Shown here piece after piece: positions 1 through 5,867 of a DNA stretch of 7,953 nucleotides. The notes beneath the pieces were generated by a model that was not told the origin of the DNA, ran no database searches, and worked only from the letters and a program-made list of their open reading frames with translations. Numbering within the stretch: the first letter of the stretch is position 1; every line of letters starts with the position of its first letter. The position numbers and the translations under genes were made by a program. The stretch covers positions 1 through 7,953 of the forward strand of contig JAWOEJ010000352.1 in the NCBI GenBank assembly GCA_046482845.1, written 5' to 3'. Source of the stretch: DATFJZ01 sp046482845. Lineage in GTDB: Bacteria > Desulfobacterota > Desulfobacteria > Desulfobacterales > Desulfobacteraceae.

Positions 1-142
1 GTTGAAGTGATTGAAGGGTGTCACCCCTATAAACCGTCAGATATTTTTGCATAAGGGATCTGGAAGAAAACAATATACGTATATTGCGCAGGCCAGTTTG
101 TATGATCGGGTTGTTCGTCTTCAAGGCGGTTATATTTGGGAG
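1..142. other. Left-end non-coding stretch with a perfect 16-bp palindrome
   Basis: I see no convincing gene here. Plus frame 1 is open from the window edge to a TAA at 52-54 and would give a 17-residue tail, VEVIEGCHPYKPSDIFA; this could be the end of a gene lying to the left, but it is too short to judge. A TTG-started frame from 11 to 244 runs through the inverted repeat at 143-230 and has low-complexity, non-protein-like content. A perfect 16-bp palindrome, CAATATACGTATATTG, lies at 71-86; it could be an operator or chance in AT-rich DNA. Confidence 0.4.
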
Positions 143-230
143 GGGTCAGGCTTGTGTTATTGGTATTATCTGTGCTGTCCTAGTTTCACAACGGTAGTGG
201 TAGATAACGCCAACAACGCAGGTCTGACCC
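143..230. repeat. REP/IS200-end-like imperfect inverted repeat
   Basis: Two 29-base arms, 143-171 and 202-230, are imperfect reverse complements (23 of 29 positions) around a 30-base loop. The outer seven bases (GGGTCAG / CTGACCC) and the inner six (TTATCT / AGATAA) match exactly. All six differences are transitions, four of which would still pair as G-T wobbles in one strand. From memory, elements beginning GGGGTCAG are common near REP-associated or IS200-type Y1 transposases in Desulfobacterota. No transposase gene is in the window, so this would be an orphan element. On the plus strand the arms are followed by GTTTTTCTGTTT, so the structure could also stop transcription. It lies just beyond the 3' end of the minus-strand AAA+ gene. 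Confidence 0.5.
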
Positions 231-287
231 GTTTTTCTGTTTAATTGTTACTCGATCATGCAGAAATGAAAACAGATAATTGTTGTT

Positions 288-1385
288 TTATGCCTCAGCG
301 TCCCTGTCCTCCCCATGGGGATCAGTTGAAGCAGGCTCAAGGGCAAGCTCTTTGATTTTATACAGCAGGGTCTTGTAGCTCACTTTTAAAATACGGGATG
401 CTTTTGACCGGTTCCATGCTGTTTTTTCAAGGACATACATGATCACCTCTTTTTCAACCCTGTCCATGGCTTTTTTCTTTATCTTTTTAAATGAAATATC
501 CTCAAAGATGTTTTCCGCATTATTTGAGACATCAAGCAGTTCCGCTATAAAAGGAGAAGGGGTTGAAGAGGCTTTTTTGGCTGAGTTCTGATCTGTCTTT
601 GCCCGGTTAAGGGAGAGCCCTGCCACCCTGGCTTCGTTTTCCAGTTCATCGATCACTGTTTTCCAGTCATTTAATGCCACCTGTTTTCTGATGCAGTTCT
701 GAAGCTGTCTTACATTCCCGGGCCAGGGGAAATTACTGAGCTGGGTCATGGTCTTTTTATTGGGTTTTTCTATTTCTCTGCCGGGACAATTTGAGGCATA
801 CCGCTTGAGATAATATTCTACCAGGGGGGGGACATCTTCCGGCCTTTCCCGTAAAGGGGGGATATCGATCTTTATAATATTGAGTCTGTAATAGAGATCC
901 TCCCGAAACTCATTTTGTTTTATTTTTTCTTCCAGATGGTGATTGGTGGCGGCAATGACCCAGGCATCTGTCTGAAAATCCTGGTCTGATCCAAGGGGGG
1001 TGAACTCACCGCTCTGGAGCACATGGAGTATCTTGGACTGCAGTGAAAACGGCATATCTCCAATTTCATCAAGAAAAAGGACCCCTTTGTGGGCCATTTG
1101 AAATTTTCCCCGCCTTTTTTTCTGGGCGCCGGTAAATGCGCCTTTTTCATACCCGTATAATTCACTTTCCAGCAGGGTTTCCGGCAAAGCAGCACAGTTT
1201 ACCTTTACAAAGGCATTGGAAGAACGCGGTGAGGCCATATAGAGCGCATGGGCGACAACTTCCTTTCCCACCCCTGTTTCTCCTGTTATCACTATGTTCA
1301 GGCAGGTATCTGCCACATGGTCAATCAATTCCTTAATCTTGAGTATCTGTTTGCTGACCCCGATTATTGGTGTGGGTGAGTTCAT
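288..1385 (-). CDS. Sigma-54-dependent AAA+ transcriptional activator, Fis-type HTH, no receiver domain
   Basis: A 365-residue bacterial enhancer-binding protein that would use ATP hydrolysis to open sigma-54 RNA polymerase promoters. The AAA+ domain starts almost at the N-terminus (PIIGVSKQ). Visible motifs are Walker A GETGVGKE (35-42), the sigma-54-contacting GAFTGA loop (82-87, within ESELYGYEKGAFTGA), Walker B LFLDEIGDM (103-111), the arginine-finger region FREDLYYRLN (160-169), PPLRER (176-181) and sensor II WPGNVRQL (221-228). After a Ser/Lys-rich linker, a Fis-type helix-turn-helix occupies about 308-347 (RSKASRILKVSYKTLLYKI). No PAS, GAF or receiver domain precedes the ATPase. A lone receiver gene ends 58 bp upstream on the same strand, so the pair resembles an NtrC protein in two parts. 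No clear Shine-Dalgarno precedes this ATG. The frame is open for 23 more codons upstream but offers no other start. The target promoters cannot be read from the window. Confidence 0.93.
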   Translation of the reverse strand: MNSPTPIIGVSKQILKIKELIDHVADTCLNIVITGETGVGKEVVAHALYMASPRSSNAFVKVNCAALPETLLESELYGYEKGAFTGAQKKRRGKFQMAHKGVLFLDEIGDMPFSLQSKILHVLQSGEFTPLGSDQDFQTDAWVIAATNHHLEEKIKQNEFREDLYYRLNIIKIDIPPLRERPEDVPPLVEYYLKRYASNCPGREIEKPNKKTMTQLSNFPWPGNVRQLQNCIRKQVALNDWKTVIDELENEARVAGLSLNRAKTDQNSAKKASSTPSPFIAELLDVSNNAENIFEDISFKKIKKKAMDRVEKEVIMYVLEKTAWNRSKASRILKVSYKTLLYKIKELALEPASTDPHGEDRDAEA

Positions 1386-1443
1386 GGTTTCTGCAGTCTT
1401 TTTTTTATTTAACAGGGTAGTTGTCAGGTATTCTTGTATTAAA

Positions 1444-1836
1444 TTATTCTTTATCTACATGTCCATTTAAAAGCTGAACAAGGAGTTTTTCAATTTTAAA
1501 CAGATCTACAGGTTTGAACAGCACAACATCAGCCTTTGCTTCAGATGCCAGTGATCCCGGCTGATCTCCCCATCCTGTCATGGCGATGATTTTCATTTTA
1601 GGATATTCTTTTTTTATAATGGATATCAACCCCACGCCGCCAATACCAGGCATGATCAAATCCGTGATTAAAACATCAAATTCCTTTTTGTCCCTTTTGA
1701 TTTTTTTCAGTGCATCAAGCCCGTTGCCGGCCGTTTGGATGCTGTATTCCACAGGATTAAAAAACTCACAAAAGGTTGAAAGGATATCGTCATTATCATC
1801 AACAATAAGGATTTTATAAGGGGGATCAGTGATCAT
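1444..1836 (-). CDS. Stand-alone response-regulator receiver (CheY-like) protein
   Basis: A 130-residue protein consisting of one receiver domain and no output domain. The acidic pair D13-D14 (ILIVDDNDD), phospho-acceptor D59 (VLITDLIMPG), switch threonine T87 (IAMTGWG) and lysine K108 (VLFKPVD) are all in the expected order and spacing, so it should be phosphorylated by a histidine kinase. It ends a few residues after the last helix. It lies directly upstream of the receiver-less sigma-54 activator on the same strand, with a 58-bp gap, and probably shares its transcript. The receiver may act on that activator in trans; this is inference from order only. The start ATG has only a weak AGG 7 bases upstream. 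Heptad repeat copy 1 ends 25 bases before the start codon and is the likeliest place for upstream control. No kinase gene is visible. Confidence 0.93.
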   Translation of the reverse strand: MITDPPYKILIVDDNDDILSTFCEFFNPVEYSIQTAGNGLDALKKIKRDKKEFDVLITDLIMPGIGGVGLISIIKKEYPKMKIIAMTGWGDQPGSLASEAKADVVLFKPVDLFKIEKLLVQLLNGHVDKE

Positions 1837-1861
1837 AGCAGCCTGAAAATCAAATATTTAA

Positions 1862-1942
1862 TTTTTTTTATATGAAAGCTGTCAGCCGTCAGTACTCAGC
1901 TAAAAGCATTCATGCTTTGTTGTGCCTGTCAAGGCATGGACG
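1862..1942 (-). repeat. Interspersed heptad repeat, copy 1 (long form, two full heptads)
   Basis: Read on the minus strand this copy runs CGTCCATGCCTTGACAGGCA, then CAACAAAGCATGAATGC, TTTTAGCT, GAGTACT, GACGGCT, GACAGCT and TTCATATA followed by an A-run. It matches copy 2 (3259-3345) over its whole length except for a few substitutions and the loss of exactly one 7-base unit. Its A-rich end faces the start of the receiver gene. The rest of the 1837-2100 gap holds AT-rich DNA with a weak hairpin near 2021-2035 followed on the minus strand by a T-run, which could be a poor terminator for the antiporter gene. I see no gene in that gap. Confidence 0.85.
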
Positions 1943-2100
1943 ATATATGACAGAACGCTCGCCGGATAATTCCGTCATTTTTTGTTGTGCTGAACAGGCT
2001 ATGGCCCTTAAAAAAATTTTCAAAGGAATACCTTCCAGTCTTATAATATAAAACCATCTCTTTGCAAGTAAAAAGTGGGAGATTCTTTATAACAGCAAAT

Positions 2101-3030
2101 TTATTTGTAATAGGACATAATAATGTAAAATAAAAACAAAAAGATAAAAACAAAACCGGTTCTGCGCTCTATTTTTTTTTTAAACAGGGCAAATCCATAA
2201 AGTATGAAGGTGATGATGATCATAAAGGGAAATTTAAAATTTAAAATGGCTTTATCAATATGTATGGGACTGATAATGCCGATAATCCCCATTACCAGGC
2301 AGATATTGAACAGATTACTGCCCACAATATTGCCCAGGGAAAGATCGCTTTCGTTTTTGGCTGCGGCCACAACTGAAGTGGCAAGTTCAGGAAGAGATGT
2401 GCCCATTGCAACAATTGATATACCAATAAACGCCTCTGTAAGACCGATACATCTTGCCATGTAAATTGCAGATTCAACCACAAGGGATGCACCCTTTGCA
2501 AGGGCGGCAATACCAAATACAACTAAGAACAGGTTGATGGAAAATTTTTTCAGGGTTTTTTCAGGATGGACCGTGTTGTTTTTGTCTTTTGAATTTAAAA
2601 TCCCAAGTATCAGATAACCAATGAGCAGACCAAGAAGGATTGCCCCGTCAATTTGATCAATATGTCCGTCCATGCAGAACAGGCCAAATAGAACACAGGC
2701 TGCAAGCATGAAGGGCATATCAAATCTGATAATCTGCCTGTGGATATGAATGGTTTTAAAAACCGCACTCAGACCAAGGACAAGCCCGATATTAATAACA
2801 TTGCTGCCAAGTATGTTACCCACAGAAATCCCCTGGGACTCATTGAAAGCAGCAACCAGACTTACCAGCAGTTCAGGAGCGGAAGTGGCAAAGGAAACAA
2901 TGGTAAGACCCACAATTACAGGTTTTACAGAAAGAAGCAAAGCGGTTGAAGAAGCGCCTTTTACAAGAAACTCAGAGCCGTAATAGAGGAGAACAAGTCC
3001 AATAATTAAAAAAAAAGATTCAATAAGCAA
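2101..3030 (-). CDS. yrbG: YrbG-type Na+(or H+)/Ca2+ antiporter, CaCA superfamily
   Basis: A 309-residue, very hydrophobic inner-membrane protein with the two internally duplicated alpha-repeats of the cation/Ca2+ exchanger family. Repeat 1 has ATSAPEL (48-54) and GNILGSN (71-77); repeat 2 has GTSLPEL (210-216) and GNIVGSN (233-239). The conserved acidic residues E53 and E215, expected to bind the cation, are present. Repeat 1 carries Ala where most relatives have Gly. A charged loop near 146-163 separates the two halves, as expected for opposed topology. Length is normal for the YrbG group. The start is TTG: AAAAGGG lies 8 bases before it on the minus strand, the resulting N-terminus fits the family, and the next Met is beyond residue 100. 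The gene is flanked by inverted copies of the heptad repeat. Ion specificity cannot be read from sequence alone. Confidence 0.92.
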   Translation of the reverse strand: MLIESFFLIIGLVLLYYGSEFLVKGASSTALLLSVKPVIVGLTIVSFATSAPELLVSLVAAFNESQGISVGNILGSNVINIGLVLGLSAVFKTIHIHRQIIRFDMPFMLAACVLFGLFCMDGHIDQIDGAILLGLLIGYLILGILNSKDKNNTVHPEKTLKKFSINLFLVVFGIAALAKGASLVVESAIYMARCIGLTEAFIGISIVAMGTSLPELATSVVAAAKNESDLSLGNIVGSNLFNICLVMGIIGIISPIHIDKAILNFKFPFMIIITFILYGFALFKKKIERRTGFVFIFLFLFYIIMSYYK

Positions 3031-3045
3031 GTTTTTTTCCCTTTT
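3031..3045 (-). promoter_or_regulatory. Ribosome binding site deciding the TTG start of the antiporter
   Basis: On the minus strand AAAAGGG (3045-3039) is followed by AAAAAAAC and then TTG at 3030-3028. An 8-base spacing from a good purine core supports TTG as the real start. Confidence 0.6.
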
Positions 3046-3082
3046 GCGGCTGCCTGAGGCTGAAATGTTTCATTCTTTACAC

Positions 3083-3106
3083 TGCCTTGGTGGGCATAGC
3101 CGTTGT
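3083..3106 (-). repeat. Degenerate partial copy of the outer half of the heptad repeat
   Basis: The 24 bases here match the reverse complement of 3255-3278 (the outer part of repeat copy 2 plus four flanking bases) at 19 of 24 positions. The shared parts are TGCCTT, GGCATAG and CGTTGT. The hairpin-forming TGCC...GGCA arms are kept although the loop differs. It has no heptads. It may be an eroded older copy; chance resemblance is possible. Confidence 0.4.
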
Positions 3107-3164
3107 TTTGTGTTAATAAGGTCTGAATATACCAGATTTCATTTCAAAATTCATCTCCTTTCCC

Positions 3165-3191
3165 TTGCTTTCATTTATAAAATAGTATAAT
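3165..3191 (+). promoter_or_regulatory. Candidate sigma-70-type promoter upstream of the fabH-like gene
   Basis: A perfect TATAAT (3186-3191) is preceded by TTGCTT (3165-3170) with a 15-base spacer, which is short. A start near 3198 would give a leader of about 170 bases that includes repeat copy 2. The divergent 3031-3369 region is AT-rich, so a chance match is possible. A second, weaker option is TTGACA at 3239-3244 with TCTATG at 3261-3266. Confidence 0.3.
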
Positions 3192-3258
3192 TTAATCATT
3201 TATTAAAAGAAGAATGAAACGCAGCCAACAGCAATGCTTTGACAAACGTTTTTTACAA

Positions 3259-3345
3259 CGTCTATGCCTTGAAAGGCACAACAAAGCATGAAAGCTTTTA
3301 GCTGAGTACTGATGGCTGACGGCTGATGGCTTTCATATAAAAAAA
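3259..3345 (+). repeat. Interspersed heptad repeat, copy 2 (long form, three full heptads)
   Basis: Order of parts: hairpin-forming TGCCTTGAAAGGCA (3265-3278), CAACAAAGC, ATGAAAGC (3288-3295), TTTTAGCT, GAGTACT, GATGGCT, GACGGCT, GATGGCT, TTCATATA and an A-run. ATGAAAGC and GCTTTCAT (3329-3336) are perfect reverse complements and could pair across the heptads. The 53 bases at 3293-3345 match copy 3 (4510-4562) at 52 positions. The element ends 24 bases before the fabH-like ATG. Confidence 0.9.
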
Positions 3346-3369
3346 CAGATCATACCAGATGGAAAAAAT

Positions 3370-4383
3370 ATGAAAAAAACAATTATAAGAGGAACGGGCA
3401 GGGCTTTTCCTTCCCGGCTTGTGACCAACGAGGATCTGACTAAAATAATGGATACCTCAGATGAGTGGATACAGCAGAGAACCGGTATAAAACAGCGTTA
3501 CTGGGTCCCTGAAGGACAGGAGCTCGGGGCTTCTGATCTGGGTCTTGATGCCTCCCAGGCAGCATTGACGAAGGCGGGCTGGAAAGCTGAGGATCTTGAT
3601 TTTATTATTTTTGCCACCTTAAGCCCTGATATCTTTTTCCCAGGTTCAGGCTGCCTGCTCCAGCATAAGCTGGGTCTTAAATCCACGCCGGCCCTGGATG
3701 TCCGCCAGCAGTGCACAGGCTTTCTCTATTCCCTTGCAACGGCAGATGCCTATATAAAAAGCGGTCTGGCTGAAAAAATTCTTATTGTAGGTGCGGAGAT
3801 TCACAGTACAGGCCTTGACAAATCAACAAGGGGCAGGGATGTTGCTGTTATATTTGGAGACGGGGCAGGGGCAGTGTGCGTTGAAGGCGTTGAAACCAGT
3901 GAAAACGTAGGGGTTCTTGCTGTAAGCCTTCATGCAGACGGATCAGGAGCAGACTCGTTAATGACTGAACTTCCCGCATCAAGGCTTCCTGAACGTTTTC
4001 CTAAAGATCTGGATAATAACAGCCCGAGACACTATCCGGTTATGGATGGTCAGCGGGTGTTTAAAAATGCTGTCAGAAAACTGCCCCAGGTCACAAAGGA
4101 AACCCTTGAGAAAGCAGGTCTTTCCGTAGAAGATCTTGATATGGTTTTCCCCCATCAGGCAAATCTGCGGATCAACCAGGCCTTTCAGCAGTTTATTAAA
4201 ATCGACGAATCAAAGATGTTCAACAATATCCAGAAATACGGAAATACCACTGCTGCAAGCATCCCCATTGCCCTGGACGAGGCCCTGGAACAAAATCTTG
4301 TGGGAAAAAAGGACGATACCGTTCTTATGGTGGGATTTGGAGCTGGATTGACCTGGGCAGGGGTTTTATACCGGTTCATGTAA
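3370..4383 (+). CDS. fabH: 3-oxoacyl-[ACP] synthase III (KAS III, FabH family)
   Basis: A 337-residue cytoplasmic thiolase-fold condensing enzyme. Members of this family join acyl-CoA to malonyl-ACP to start fatty-acid synthesis, or load related acyl chains. The Cys-His-Asn triad is intact: C115 (DVRQQCTGFLYS), H262 (MVFPHQANLRI) and N292 (KYGNTTAAS). The N-terminal TSDEWIQQRTGI motif (29-40) and the C-terminal glycine-rich GFGAGLTWAG are typical. It is some 20 residues longer than the common FabH, with extra sequence around 190-225 before VMDGQRVF. No other fatty-acid gene (fabD, fabG, acpP, plsX) is adjacent, so it may be a second, specialised FabH; that is inference. GGA lies 7 bases before the ATG as a weak ribosome site, and heptad repeat copy 2 lies just upstream of that. 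The gap to the next gene is 191 bp, so co-transcription with it is uncertain. Confidence 0.92.
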   Translation: MKKTIIRGTGRAFPSRLVTNEDLTKIMDTSDEWIQQRTGIKQRYWVPEGQELGASDLGLDASQAALTKAGWKAEDLDFIIFATLSPDIFFPGSGCLLQHKLGLKSTPALDVRQQCTGFLYSLATADAYIKSGLAEKILIVGAEIHSTGLDKSTRGRDVAVIFGDGAGAVCVEGVETSENVGVLAVSLHADGSGADSLMTELPASRLPERFPKDLDNNSPRHYPVMDGQRVFKNAVRKLPQVTKETLEKAGLSVEDLDMVFPHQANLRINQAFQQFIKIDESKMFNNIQKYGNTTAASIPIALDEALEQNLVGKKDDTVLMVGFGAGLTWAGVLYRFM

Positions 4384-4509
4384 CGGCCGATTCATCGCAA
4401 TAGACCACGGCATAATAATACCAGCCCTTAGGCCAGGTTCTGCTGTTTCATATAACCCTCGCTGGGGGCGGCGCTCGGCCCTTCCATAAAAACTTGATAA
4501 CCGAGTTTT
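4384..4509. other. Intergenic stretch before repeat copy 3
   Basis: I see no gene here. TTTCATATAA (4446-4455) is an exact match to the 3' end of the heptad repeat without the heptads. Two weak pairings, CTCGG 4474-4478 with CCGAG 4501-4505 and AAAACT 4489-4494 with AGTTTT 4504-4509, are followed by only a short T-run. They would make at best a poor terminator for the fabH-like gene. Confidence 0.35.
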
Positions 4510-4562
4510 AGCTTTTAGCTGAGTACTGATGGCTGAAGGCTGATGGCTTTCATATAAAAAAA
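4510..4562 (+). repeat. Interspersed heptad repeat, copy 3 (short form)
   Basis: It begins AGCTTTTAGCT and continues GAGTACT, GATGGCT, GAAGGCT, GATGGCT, TTCATATA and an A-run. It differs from copy 2 by a single base in 53 and lacks the outer hairpin half found in copies 1 and 2. It runs straight into the ribosome binding site of the following gene: its last two A bases are the first two of AAGGGGAG. Confidence 0.9.
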
Positions 4563-4577
4563 GGGGAGTGGAGGGTG
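4561..4577 (+). promoter_or_regulatory. Ribosome binding site deciding the GTG start at 4575
   Basis: AAGGGGAG (4561-4568) lies 6 bases before GTG 4575-4577. The in-frame ATG at 4623 has no comparable site, and starting there would remove the KRGV segment that belongs to the conserved N-terminus. Confidence 0.65.
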
Positions 4578-5828
4578 AAGATCAATTCAAATCTGGAAAT
4601 TCTCTTGAAACGGGGGGTGACAATGCCATTGCCCGGTTCTGTTTTGATTGGTGATGAAGTTGATCCCGAGCGGATTTCCAATACCAATGTAACCCTGTAT
4701 CCTGGAACAAAGATATCTGGAAAAAACACCCTGATCATGTCTGATGTCAGCCTTGGACGGGAGTCACCGGTTACTGTGGACAATTGCCTGATGGGTCCTG
4801 GAACTGAATTAAAGGGCGGGTTTTTTCAGGGGGCTGTTTTTGCCGGCAGCAACAGATTCGGGTCCGGCGCCCATGTCAGAGAAGGAACCATTCTGGAGGA
4901 ATATGCCTCGGCAGCCCATACCGTTGGATTAAAGCAGACTCTTTTGTTTCCCTTTGTCACCCTTGGCAGTCTGATTAATTTCTGTGATTGTTTTATGGCA
5001 GGCGGGACAGGTCACAAGGATCACAGTGAGGTGGGCAGTTCTTTTATTCATTTCAATTATACCCCGAATCAGGACAAAGCCACCCCGTCCATGTTCGGAA
5101 ACGTGCACCATGGGGTGATGCTCAATTGCCGGCCAGTATTTCTGGGGGGGCAGGGCGGGGTTGTGGGGCCTTGCCGCCTGGCCTTTGGTTCCGTTACAGC
5201 AGCGGGCACCATCTGCAGAAAGGATGAGTTAAGGCCTGACAGAATTATTCTCGGCGGTGCGTTAAAGGACGGCTCCATTCCCAGAAGGCCCCATGTCTAT
5301 ACCAGTGTAAAACGGGTTTATTTTAATAACTGCCGGTATATAGCTGCCATGATTGCCCTGTTGAACTGGTACAGGAACATCCGGGAGTTTTTTGTGGACA
5401 CGGATAACACTCTGGAAAAAGCCCTGAACCAGGGGATGATGGATACCCTTGACAAAAGTATTGATGAGCGTATTAAACGCCTTGAGGAATTCTGCAGAAA
5501 ACTTGAAATATCAAAACACAGGCTTCTCTCCAAATCCTGCGGAAAACAGAGTGAACTTATCATTTTCCATGATTTGATTATAAAAAAGAGACCGGAATTG
5601 AAAAAGACATTGGTAAATGAAAAAAAAGCAAATTATTTCAGTGAAATTCCAGAAGATTTTTTAAACGCCCTTAAAAGGGGTATCTTCCATCACGGAAAAA
5701 AATATATTCCTGTTATCAAGCGTCTCGATGCAGATGCAGCTGCTTCAGGCAGCGTCTGGCTTGAAAATATTGAAAACAAGGTGATGAAGGCGTGTGATCT
5801 TGAGTCATGTTTTTCAGATCAGCACTAG
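4575..5828 (+). CDS. GlmU-like left-handed beta-helix protein lacking the pyrophosphorylase domain
   Basis: A 417-residue protein. Residues about 21-245 are hexapeptide-like turns of a left-handed parallel beta-helix (for example VLIGDEV, VTLYPGTKISGKNT, NRFGSGAHVREGTILEE, VGPCRLAFGSVTAAGTI). NYTPNQDKAT (161-170), after VGSSFIHF, resembles the GlmU acetyltransferase signature NYDGxxKxxT. The nucleotidyltransferase domain of a normal GlmU (LxAGxGTRM motif) is absent. Residues about 258-417 are mostly helical and charged and are not recognised. Similar proteins in Desulfobacterota are often labelled UDP-GlcNAc pyrophosphorylase; that is memory, and the name is doubtful without the catalytic domain. 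GlmM starts 39 bases downstream, which suggests a role in hexosamine-1-phosphate acetylation or a related sugar step. The GTG start is supported by AAGGGGAG. The exact reaction is unknown. Confidence 0.8.
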   Translation: MKINSNLEILLKRGVTMPLPGSVLIGDEVDPERISNTNVTLYPGTKISGKNTLIMSDVSLGRESPVTVDNCLMGPGTELKGGFFQGAVFAGSNRFGSGAHVREGTILEEYASAAHTVGLKQTLLFPFVTLGSLINFCDCFMAGGTGHKDHSEVGSSFIHFNYTPNQDKATPSMFGNVHHGVMLNCRPVFLGGQGGVVGPCRLAFGSVTAAGTICRKDELRPDRIILGGALKDGSIPRRPHVYTSVKRVYFNNCRYIAAMIALLNWYRNIREFFVDTDNTLEKALNQGMMDTLDKSIDERIKRLEEFCRKLEISKHRLLSKSCGKQSELIIFHDLIIKKRPELKKTLVNEKKANYFSEIPEDFLNALKRGIFHHGKKYIPVIKRLDADAAASGSVWLENIENKVMKACDLESCFSDQH

Positions 5829-5867
5829 GGGATTTTTAAAAAAGGCTAGAATTAAAGGTTGAATTAA

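Noticed and set aside
11..244. 77-residue plus-strand frame starting with TTG
   Set aside because: It runs through both arms of the inverted repeat, has no ribosome site and no recognisable protein character.
1386..1457. Frameshift joining receiver and AAA+ genes into one
   Set aside because: The AAA+ frame is open for only 23 codons upstream and closes with TAG at 1455-1457, so a shift would have to fall within about 14 bases; kept only as an alternative to two genes.
1929..2153. 74-residue minus-strand frame beyond the antiporter gene
   Set aside because: It overlaps the end of the antiporter in another frame and part of repeat copy 1, has no ribosome site and no domain-like features.
3113..3154. 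13-codon minus-strand frame after AAGGGAAAGGAG, possible leader peptide of the antiporter
   Set aside because: The first ATG touches the purine run (no spacing) and the internal ATG is 12 bases away; the region is AT-rich and nothing else supports translation.
3275..3287. Sigma-54 promoter GG-N-GC inside the repeat (GGCACAACAAAGC)
   Set aside because: The spacing between GG and GC is 9, not 10, and the TTGC element is missing.
3293..3345. CRISPR-like array because of the regular 7-base units
   Set aside because: Units are contiguous 7-mers without spacers, far too short for CRISPR repeats, and no cas gene is present.
4489..4509. Rho-independent terminator after the fabH-like gene
   Set aside because: The six-base stem is all A-T except one pair and no proper T-tract follows.
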